A stretch of 12,340 bases of DNA from an uncultured Ruminococcus sp. (lineage in GTDB: Bacteria > Bacillota > Clostridia > Oscillospirales > Ruminococcaceae): positions 1 to 12,340 of the forward strand of contig NZ_CAMHRZ010000086.1 in assembly GCF_946187255.1 (NCBI RefSeq). The letters run 5' to 3'. The notes below the pieces were generated by a model. That model was not told the origin of the DNA, searched no databases, and worked only from the letters and a program-made list of their open reading frames with translations. The first letter of the stretch is position 1. Every line of letters begins with the position of its first letter. The translations under genes and the position numbers were made by a program. This document shows positions 6,958-12,340 of this stretch, one piece after another.

Positions 6958-7935
6958 TCACTTCAATTTCAGCTTAGTAACGATATGCCCTGCTATCTCA
7001 TAAAGCGGCAGACTTATATTTGCCGCACCGTTTTCCTTGGCAGCCTTTGGCATACCGTACACCACCGCTGTGCTTTCCGCCTCAGCGATATTATAAGCGC
7101 CCATCTTGCGCATATCCAGCATACCCTTTGCGCCGTCGCTGCCCATACCCGTCAGTATCACTCCCAAAGCGTCACTTTTTGCACAGTATGCCGCCGAACT
7201 GAAAAGCACATCCACCGACGGGCAGTGTCCGTTGACTTTGACGCCCTGTTCGCTGTTGATAAAGTAGCCCTTCCTGTCACGGAAAAGTCTCAGATGTCTT
7301 CCGCCTGCCGCGATGACTACCATACCCCGTTTGAGGTAAGTGCCTGTCACTGCTTCCACCACATCCAGCGGCAGTGAAGCATTCAGCTGTGAAGCATACA
7401 GCTTTGTATAGCCTTCGGGCATGTGCAATACACATACCACTGGCGGGCAGTCTTCGGGCAAGCCTTTCAGCACTACGGGCAAAGCATTTGTGCTGCCCGT
7501 TGAACCGCCTATAACTATGACAGAAGATTCTCCGCCGGGCATATTATGGGTATGTCTTATAACTTTGGCGCTGCCCTTTATGCTGGTAGTCAGCTGAGAA
7601 AGCAGCTTTTCCTTGCCTTTTTCACCCGACGGCACTGTTATGACATCGAGTGCGCCTGCGGATATCAGTTTTGAATGCGAACTTCTTCCCGCAGTGATAA
7701 CTATTATCGGGATATGATATCTGGGACAAAGTTCCTTTATATAATCAGCTGCATCCATTCCCTGCATAGAATCTATATCCAGCACCAGTGCGGAAGGCTT
7801 ATGGTTCCTTATCATTTTTTTAGCCGCAGAAATCTTACCTGTTTCCACGATGAAAGAGGCAGGCAGCATCGTCTTGAGCTGTGATGAAAGCATCTCTGCA
7901 TAATTATAATTATCTGATATCAGATATACTGTCAT
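6958..7935 (-). CDS. cheB: CheB-like protein-glutamate methylesterase with a degenerate receiver domain
   Basis: CheB removes methyl groups from chemoreceptor glutamates and can deamidate glutamines, opposing CheR. The protein is 325 aa. Residues 1-118 form a receiver-like domain and 138-325 the methylesterase domain. The catalytic triad is intact: Ser145 in GGSTGST, His171 in LHMPEGYT and Asp267 in LTGMGSDGAKG. In the receiver the candidate phospho-acceptor is Asp53 (LVLDID) and Thr81 is present. However, the N-terminal acidic pair is reduced to Ser-Asp (ISDN), and the conserved Lys before Pro102 is Val101 (VITVP). Phosphorylation control is therefore doubtful. The start ATG overlaps the cheR stop in an ATGA arrangement, with GGAGGTGA just upstream. 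The product acts in the cytoplasm at receptor arrays. Confidence 0.93.
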   Translation of the reverse strand: MTVYLISDNYNYAEMLSSQLKTMLPASFIVETGKISAAKKMIRNHKPSALVLDIDSMQGMDAADYIKELCPRYHIPIIVITAGRSSHSKLISAGALDVITVPSGEKGKEKLLSQLTTSIKGSAKVIRHTHNMPGGESSVIVIGGSTGSTNALPVVLKGLPEDCPPVVCVLHMPEGYTKLYASQLNASLPLDVVEAVTGTYLKRGMVVIAAGGRHLRLFRDRKGYFINSEQGVKVNGHCPSVDVLFSSAAYCAKSDALGVILTGMGSDGAKGMLDMRKMGAYNIAEAESTAVVYGMPKAAKENGAANISLPLYEIAGHIVTKLKLK

Positions 7936-8771
7936 TTGCCGCTCACCTCCGTTATCTTACGGTATACCGCAGGCTGCTGTTTTATATACGGCATATCCGC
8001 AGGTGCGGACTCTGCATGACCGATATAAAGATAACCGCCTTCTTCGGTAGCTTCATAAAATCTTTTGCACAGCTGTGATTTTGTCAGATCATCAAAATAG
8101 ATCATGACATTGCGGCAAAGGATAAGGTCGAACTTTTTCTTGAAATTTATTTCCTCCATAAGATTATGGTACTTGAATACAACATTGCTGCGGATACGGT
8201 CTTTTACCTGATACAGCCCGTGAGATGTCATATCAAAGTATCTGCTGACCCACTCTTCGGGCAGCTTTTCAAGGGCTTTTGAAGTATACACGCCCCTCTG
8301 CGCCTGTCTCAGCGCGTTGAAGGATATATCCGTCGCAAGTATTTTAAGATCCCATTGCCTGCGGCTGAGACCGAAGTATTCATCAAGGCACATTGCAAGA
8401 TTATAAGGTTCGTTGCCAAAGGAACAGCCCGCCGACCATATCCTCAGATCATGGTCATTAACACTCTTTTCCGCCTGCGGGAGAAATACCTGACGAAAGT
8501 GATCGAAATGCTCAGACTCACGCATGAAGTAGGTATGATTTGTAGTAAGGCGGTTTATCAGGTTTGCGGCTTCTCTGCCCGATCTGTCATCCATCACCGC
8601 ATCAAGATACTCGGAAAAATTGCTGAAACCGCTGTCTGCAAGGTAATTCGCAAGTCTTGACTGCACAATGAACTGCTTGTTTTCCAGGTCTATCCCGTAA
8701 CAGGATTTGACAAAATGTACCAGCCGAGAATAATCATCAGCATTTATACCTATATCCACATTTACCGACAA
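7932..8771 (-). CDS. cheR: CheR-type chemoreceptor methyltransferase
   Basis: CheR transfers methyl groups from S-adenosylmethionine to receptor glutamates. The protein has the N-terminal helical CheR domain with RLTTNHTYFMRE, then the Rossmann-type methyltransferase domain: IWSAGCSFGNEPYN (about 112-124), LATDIS (about 145-150), LILCRNVMIYF (about 217-226) and a final LYIGHAES strand. The glycine-rich loop differs from the usual GCSTGEEPYS at three positions (Phe, Asn, Asn), so SAM contacts may be altered. I start at the TTG at 8771 (279 aa) because AAGGAGG (8780-8786) is 8 nt upstream. The ATG at 8789 would place that SD inside the gene and has no good SD of its own. It is the first gene of cheR-cheB-cheW, overlaps cheB by 4 nt, and is divergent from the CAP-domain gene. 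Confidence 0.93.
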   Translation of the reverse strand: MSVNVDIGINADDYSRLVHFVKSCYGIDLENKQFIVQSRLANYLADSGFSNFSEYLDAVMDDRSGREAANLINRLTTNHTYFMRESEHFDHFRQVFLPQAEKSVNDHDLRIWSAGCSFGNEPYNLAMCLDEYFGLSRRQWDLKILATDISFNALRQAQRGVYTSKALEKLPEEWVSRYFDMTSHGLYQVKDRIRSNVVFKYHNLMEEINFKKKFDLILCRNVMIYFDDLTKSQLCKRFYEATEEGGYLYIGHAESAPADMPYIKQQPAVYRKITEVSGK

Positions 8772-8841
8772 GACTTTCGCCTCCTTCATGCAAACATACC
8801 ATTCTTACAGCAATACACAAAAAAATGGATTTATTTCATTA

Positions 8842-8870
8842 ATTATAACACAAATCTAAACAAATTGCAA
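8842..8870 (-). promoter_or_regulatory. Promoter of the cheR-cheB-cheW operon
   Basis: On the - strand TTGCAA (8865-8870) and TATAAT (8842-8847) have a 17-nt spacer, with an extended -10 TGTTATAAT. A start near 8835 gives a leader of about 60 nt. Confidence 0.75.
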
Positions 8871-8951
8871 TACAAACCATGCTTTAAAAGAAGGTGCCTT
8901 TGTAGAAATATACAAGTCATTTTTATGCAGATTTCATGGGAAAACGCTCAC

Positions 8952-8980
8952 TTGACAAATCAGCGGCAAGGGAGTATAAT
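8952..8980 (+). promoter_or_regulatory. Consensus promoter of the CAP-domain gene
   Basis: TTGACA (8952-8957) and TATAAT (8975-8980) are spaced by 17 nt, a 12 of 12 match to the vegetative consensus. A 12-bp AT palindrome (TAATATATATTA, 8977-8988) overlaps the -10 and start region. About 80 nt separate its -35 from that of the divergent cheR promoter. Confidence 0.9.
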
Positions 8981-9032
8981 ATATATTATTATTTTCGGAA
9001 ACACAGCAATTAAAAGATAGAAGGAAGACATA

Positions 9033-10319
9033 ATGAATTTAAAAAAGATAGCAAACATAAAAAATATTACTTGCCTGTGTGTTGTGCTTGCACTGGGTGC
9101 GGGTATACTTATTGCTGAAAAGAAAAAAGACCCTGCACTGAATATCGACAGCAAAGCAGACAGCAAAAACTCCGTGAGCAGTTCATCGGACGGCTCATCT
9201 GACAAAGACGAACGCGAGACTGTTATACTTTCTGCCGAGATACCCGAACTTTCCTGCGGTGCGGTGGACTTTGACGGCAACGTGATATTCGCTGACCCTG
9301 CGGGTACCTACTCGTTCATGGAAAACGGCAGCAATACAAACGGTATAACCGTAAAGGACGATAACGGCGAGGATATTTTCTTTTCGCTGGAGGGCGGAAA
9401 CCTTGAGATAAAAAGAGGCGATGTGCCTGCATCGGGATTTATCTACAAAAAGCACATGGTGGAGCTGAAAGACGGCAAGCTGTATTTTGACAGCAGCCCT
9501 GTTGAATACAAGGCTACTTCCTTCTCATCCTACAAGCTGACCGACGATTATACAGTTGAATGCACCGCAAAGGGTCAGTACAGGATAAAAGACAAGGACG
9601 GCAATTACACCGACAGCTGCACCATAAAAGAGAGCACAGGCTCTACCATAAAAATAACCGCCGATGAAAGCGGTTTTTACGCCGAAGGCAAGGATGACGG
9701 ACTTTTCTACAATGTATTCAGGCTGAGGGATGATATACTTCTCACTTCATGGAGTTATGTGCTGTATATCAACGGCGAAGAGCTGGTACCCTACGGTTAC
9801 AGCGACAAGTATAAAAACCCCGATATAGTCATAGATGCGGACAAGGTGACACTTGAACCGATGGAGCCGCCTGTGGATTACGGTGCGGCAGCCACCTCAA
9901 ACGAGGGTATATCTGCAATGACAGAGGAAATGCTGGGATATGTCAACGAGGTAAGGGCAAGGTACGATATGCCGCCTGTTTACGGTCTTGACGAGCTTGA
10001 TGCGGCAAGTGCCACAAGGGCTGAGGAACTGGCACAGAAATTCGATCACACCCGCCCCGACGAAAAGGAAAGCTCTTACACCACTGCTGTAAGCAAAGCA
10101 GGACTGATATGGTGGAGGAGCGGCGAGAATATCGCAAAGGGCGGTACTTCCGTAAAGGAAGTTTTTGACAGCTGGATAAGTTCACAGGAACACAGGGCGA
10201 TCATACTCGACCCCGATATGAAGTACCTCTCACTCAGCAGTTTCAATGACGGCACCGATAACTACTGGGATCTGCTGATGTTCAACGACTGCTATGTTCC
10301 GATCGAGGAAGAAGAATAA
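9033..10319 (+). CDS. Membrane-anchored or secreted CAP/SCP-domain protein
   Basis: The product is 428 aa. A hydrophobic N-terminal segment (about residues 12-28) with Lys on both sides predicts an anchor or signal peptide. No lipobox is evident. A Ser/Asp/Lys-rich linker (about 29-62) follows, then about 230 residues of beta-rich sequence with no recognised family, then a CAP (SCP/PR-1, CysRich-type) domain at about 296-425. CAP hallmarks are HTRPDE (His339), SGENIA (Glu365) and a WISSQEHRAIIL segment (Glu386, His387), so the putative His/Glu cluster is kept, but the usual Asn after HR is absent. Bacterial CAP proteins act outside the cell and their biochemical role is often unknown. SD AAGGA lies 7 nt before the ATG. 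It has its own promoter and terminator, so it is a single-gene unit. Confidence 0.9.
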   Translation: MNLKKIANIKNITCLCVVLALGAGILIAEKKKDPALNIDSKADSKNSVSSSSDGSSDKDERETVILSAEIPELSCGAVDFDGNVIFADPAGTYSFMENGSNTNGITVKDDNGEDIFFSLEGGNLEIKRGDVPASGFIYKKHMVELKDGKLYFDSSPVEYKATSFSSYKLTDDYTVECTAKGQYRIKDKDGNYTDSCTIKESTGSTIKITADESGFYAEGKDDGLFYNVFRLRDDILLTSWSYVLYINGEELVPYGYSDKYKNPDIVIDADKVTLEPMEPPVDYGAAATSNEGISAMTEEMLGYVNEVRARYDMPPVYGLDELDAASATRAEELAQKFDHTRPDEKESSYTTAVSKAGLIWWRSGENIAKGGTSVKEVFDSWISSQEHRAIILDPDMKYLSLSSFNDGTDNYWDLLMFNDCYVPIEEEE

Positions 10320-10348
10320 ACATAACAGATATCAATACATAAGTTATG

Positions 10349-10378
10349 CCCCGAAGTGCGATACACTTCGGGGTTTTT
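10349..10378 (+). terminator. Intrinsic terminator of the CAP-domain gene
   Basis: A perfect 10-bp stem (CCCCGAAGTG / CACTTCGGGG) with a 5-nt loop is followed by TTTTT. It starts 30 nt after the stop. On the - strand the sequence after the stem has no T-tract, so its use by the convergent araC-type gene is uncertain. Confidence 0.93.
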
Positions 10379-10404
10379 AATTAGTATTTCTTTACTATGA
10401 CAGA

Positions 10405-11175
10405 TCATACCACCGAATTCTTTTTGCGCCATTCGCTGGGAGAAAAGCCCTCTGTCTGCTTGAACTGCCTGGAAAAATGCACTGAGTTCTTGTATCCGCA
10501 GGAGAATGCGATATCCTCCACCGTTCTGTTGGTGTAGGCAAGATAATGCTTTGCGGATTCTATCCTGCTGTTGATAACATCCGCATTGCAGGTCACTCCG
10601 AAGGCTTTTTTGTACAGCAGATGAAGATATGGCTCACTTACGTTTATCTGCTGAGCCATTTTTTCTATGCTCCATTCCTCCGATGGCTGTGCGTATATCC
10701 GCCTGCGCAGATCAAGAAGTTCACGGTAATGGGCGATGCCCGATTCTTCCTGCCTGTTGCTGCCCGAAAATACCTCCGTCAGCAGCGCCTTTATCAGAAA
10801 ACCCGCCGTTTGCAGATTGTTCCGCCTGTAATAGCAGTCCGCGATGAGCCTGTAATATCCCGAAACATCTATAGACTCACCTATATAAACGGGAGTATCA
10901 AAGCTGATATCTATCCCCGAAGATATGTCCTCACTGCATCCGAACTGTATCCAGTCATTGACATACTCGTCCTCACAGGCGCGGTAACACTGCGGAGAAT
11001 TCTTGTTGTAGATAAAAAAAGTATTTGGCTCCACCTGGAAGCTCTCACCGTTTATCTCAAACACTGCCTTTGTCTTGACAAACAGCATAAGGTACCCTTC
11101 GCACCCTCTCGGCTGATCATGCACAAAATCTCCGTCATGACGGCAGCAGCATCCCATACGGTTTATGTAAAACAT
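10405..11175 (-). CDS. AraC-family transcriptional regulator
   Basis: This is a 256-aa DNA-binding regulator with a cupin-like N-terminal sensing domain (about 1-150) and a C-terminal double helix-turn-helix (about 155-252). The first HTH is SIEKMAQQINVSEPYLHLLYKK. The second is TVEDIAFSCGYKNSVHFSRQFK followed by the family hallmark GFSPSEWR. The N-terminus has three adjacent cysteines (CCC at 9-11), which is unusual. I start at the ATG at 11175, since AAAAGGAG lies 7 nt upstream; a longer frame to 11226 has no SD and would run through the leader hairpin. YesN-like AraC proteins of this size usually respond to sugars and control nearby carbohydrate genes. No such gene is in the window, so the target is unknown and could be the regulator's own leader. 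Confidence 0.9.
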   Translation of the reverse strand: MFYINRMGCCCRHDGDFVHDQPRGCEGYLMLFVKTKAVFEINGESFQVEPNTFFIYNKNSPQCYRACEDEYVNDWIQFGCSEDISSGIDISFDTPVYIGESIDVSGYYRLIADCYYRRNNLQTAGFLIKALLTEVFSGSNRQEESGIAHYRELLDLRRRIYAQPSEEWSIEKMAQQINVSEPYLHLLYKKAFGVTCNADVINSRIESAKHYLAYTNRTVEDIAFSCGYKNSVHFSRQFKQTEGFSPSEWRKKNSVV

Positions 11176-11199
11176 TTTCCTGCTCCTTTTCTTTATGCC

Positions 11200-11230
11200 C
11201 CCGATGATACAGCAATATATCATCATCGGG
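11200..11230. promoter_or_regulatory. Inverted repeat in the araC-type leader
   Basis: CCCGATGAT (11200-11208) and ATCATCGGG (11222-11230) are perfect 9-bp inverted copies around 13 nt. The element sits between the likely promoter and the SD. It could be a leader RNA hairpin or an operator for the regulator. Without a T-tract it is not a terminator. Confidence 0.45.
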
Positions 11231-11231
11231 A

Positions 11232-11237
11232 TAGTAT
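11232..11237 (-). promoter_or_regulatory. Possible -10 box of the araC-type gene
   Basis: TATACT on the - strand lies immediately after the terminator of the upstream gene and overlaps the end of its T-tract. No good -35 is found at 17 nt (AGCATG), so activity may need an activator. Confidence 0.35.
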
Positions 11238-11265
11238 AAAAATCGGAGCATTTTCATGCTCCGAT
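11238..11265 (-). terminator. Intrinsic terminator of the zinc-ribbon gene
   Basis: A perfect 10-bp stem (ATCGGAGCAT at 11256-11265 and 11242-11251 on opposite strands) with a 4-nt GAAA loop is followed on the - strand by TTTTTA. It starts 8 nt after the stop of the zinc-ribbon gene. Confidence 0.92.
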
Positions 11266-11273
11266 GATCGTTA

Positions 11274-12188
11274 TCAAATATCATCCGCCATTGTGATGAC
11301 CGCTGTATTGCTCTTCTTTGAAGCCTCGTCATTCTTGCCGAACAGCTGCTTTCTGAATACAACGAAGACATCCACCAGTATAACCACAACTATCGCCGCG
11401 ATAAGTATGATAGGCACGATATTGCCTGCACTCTTGCCGGGGGTAACTCCGGGCTGATTGTTTGCGGGCATATTGTTATTAACAGGCATATTATTGGGCT
11501 GCTGATAATTATTGTTCATGCCGCCCTGTATCACAGGCTGATCGTTCTGCGGATACTGGTTCTGGGGCTGGAAGTTATTCTGGGGCTGATTTACCTGCCC
11601 GTACTGGTTATTCTGCTGGAAATTATTCTGCGGCTGGTTCACCTGCGCGTACTGATTATTCTGCTGATAATTATTCTGCGGCTGGTTCACCTGCGCATAC
11701 TGATTGTTCTGCTGGAAATTGTTCTGCGGCTGATTCATCTGCCCATACTGATTATTCTGCTGTGCAGGATTTATCGGCTGAACAACGGAAGGCTGAGGAA
11801 TGGGGTCATTCTGGGGCTTAGCTATCTGTACCGGCTTTTTCGCAGCCTGCTGACCCGGCATGAATATACTGTCCATAGTGGGCATATCAGCCTTGTTCGG
11901 TTCCTCGTTGACAAGCATATCATCTGTGATAACAGGGATATCAACAGCGTCCATCGTAGGATTTTTAAGAGCTTCCTTCTGTCTTGCAAGCTCCTCAGCA
12001 GCGGTGGTATCCTCGGGCGCACTCACGGGGGTACCGCATATATTGCACACCTTAGTCTTTTCAAGCAGAGTATTTCCGCAAACGGGGCATATCTTCTGCT
12101 GAACTATTACAGGGAGTTTAGCGCCGCAGGTATTGCAAAAGCGCTGACCTTCTTCATAAGGAAAATTACATTCGGGACAATTAGGCAT
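11274..12188 (-). CDS. Double zinc-ribbon protein with Q/N-rich tandem repeats and a C-terminal membrane helix
   Basis: The product is 304 aa. Two zinc ribbons stand at the N-terminus: Cys4, Cys7, Cys18, Cys21 and Cys34, Cys37, Cys48, Cys51. Then comes a charged linker with two copies of a PTMD motif (Thr78 and Thr104), one each in NPTMDA and MPTMDS contexts. Four exact-length 16-residue repeats (consensus QQNNQYAQVNQPQNNF, 143-206) follow, then more Q/N/P-rich sequence, a single membrane helix (about 257-278) and a 26-residue basic, Ser/Lys-rich tail. There is no signal peptide. Zinc-ribbon plus low-complexity linker plus helix proteins are common in Clostridia, usually of unknown function. 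SD AAAGGAG lies about 8 nt before the ATG. It is a single-gene unit with its own promoter and terminator. Confidence 0.88.
   Translation of the reverse strand: MPNCPECNFPYEEGQRFCNTCGAKLPVIVQQKICPVCGNTLLEKTKVCNICGTPVSAPEDTTAAEELARQKEALKNPTMDAVDIPVITDDMLVNEEPNKADMPTMDSIFMPGQQAAKKPVQIAKPQNDPIPQPSVVQPINPAQQNNQYGQMNQPQNNFQQNNQYAQVNQPQNNYQQNNQYAQVNQPQNNFQQNNQYGQVNQPQNNFQPQNQYPQNDQPVIQGGMNNNYQQPNNMPVNNNMPANNQPGVTPGKSAGNIVPIILIAAIVVVILVDVFVVFRKQLFGKNDEASKKSNTAVITMADDI
11571..11762 (-). repeat. Four 48-bp in-frame tandem repeats
   Basis: The stretch encodes four consecutive 16-aa units (residues 143-158, 159-174, 175-190, 191-206) that differ only at Gly/Ala, Met/Val and Phe/Tyr positions. A degenerate fifth unit follows toward the C-terminus. 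The unit length keeps frame, so copy number can change without breaking the gene. Confidence 0.92.
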
Positions 12189-12304
12189 AATTGTTCTCCT
12201 TTCAGTTCTTTTTCATTATATATAAGATGAATAGCAAACACCCACCCGAACGACTGCTGTGAACGATTTGTGAGTTTACTATATACATTCCTTATATTTA
12301 TACA
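12189..12304 (-). other. Leader of the zinc-ribbon gene, about 115 nt
   Basis: The region between the predicted transcript start and the ATG is long for a single gene. I see no known riboswitch or strong hairpin in it. An open frame here overlaps the start of the gene in another frame and has no SD. Confidence 0.35.
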
Positions 12305-12310
12305 TATATA

Positions 12311-12339
12311 ATAATACAGCATTTTTGCCGCTTTGTCAA
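12311..12339 (-). promoter_or_regulatory. Promoter of the zinc-ribbon gene
   Basis: On the - strand TTGACA (12334-12339) and TATTAT (12311-12316) are spaced by 17 nt. It lies at the very edge of the window; the start would be near 12304. Confidence 0.8.
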
Positions 12340-12340
12340 G

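Noticed and set aside
10546..11457. 303-aa open frame on the + strand across the AraC and zinc-ribbon genes
   Set aside because: It spans two well-supported - strand genes and a terminator, and resembles no protein family.
11571..11762. CRISPR array
   Set aside because: The repeats are contiguous, in-frame 48-bp coding units without variable spacers.

Overview
The window looks like chromosomal DNA from a low-to-moderate GC Firmicute of the class Clostridia. A Ruminococcus-like member of the Oscillospiraceae is my best guess, by inference only. The support is strong AGGAGG-type Shine-Dalgarno (SD) sites, consensus TTGACA-17-TATAAT promoters, short hairpin-plus-T terminators, and the gene types present (CAP-domain surface protein, Cache-HAMP-GGDEF protein, YesN-like AraC regulator, zinc-ribbon protein with a Q/N-rich linker). 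No phage, insertion sequence, CRISPR array, tRNA or rRNA is visible.

Left part (1-4460): the 3' end of a small membrane protein gene on the + strand (2-265) meets clpB on the - strand (310-2934) at a shared bidirectional terminator. Upstream of clpB, on the same strand, lie three tightly spaced genes of unknown function: a ribbon-helix-helix protein (3747-4403), a small membrane-anchored protein (3363-3734) and an AT-rich acidic protein (3010-3342). They are driven by a near-consensus promoter at 4429-4457. ClpB seems to have its own weaker promoter at 2977-3005, but no terminator separates it from the trio.

Middle part (4460-8870): a divergent intergenic region carries a strong promoter for a Cache-HAMP-GGDEF membrane diguanylate cyclase (+, 4784-6235). 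This converges, across a 16-bp-stem terminator, on a cheR-cheB-cheW operon (-, 8771 to 6474). The operon supplies adaptation enzymes and a coupling protein for chemoreceptors, but no cheA, cheY or receptor lies in the window. CheB has an intact methylesterase triad but a degenerate receiver. cheR and cheW both appear to start at TTG codons, each 8 nt after a perfect SD that itself follows an unused upstream ATG.

Right part (8870-12340): divergent from cheR is a secreted or membrane-anchored CAP/SCP-domain protein (+, 9033-10319) with its own consensus promoter and terminator. An AraC-family regulator (-, 10405-11175) and a zinc-ribbon, Q/N-repeat, single-pass membrane protein (-, 11274-12188) follow. 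The last has a consensus promoter at the right edge of the window. Its terminator directly abuts the likely araC promoter and a leader hairpin.

Most of the window is ordinary housekeeping and signalling sequence. The parts that merit another look are the unknown trio upstream of clpB, the che adaptation module with a pseudo-receiver CheB, the tandem-repeat zinc-ribbon protein, and several palindromes placed exactly on promoters.
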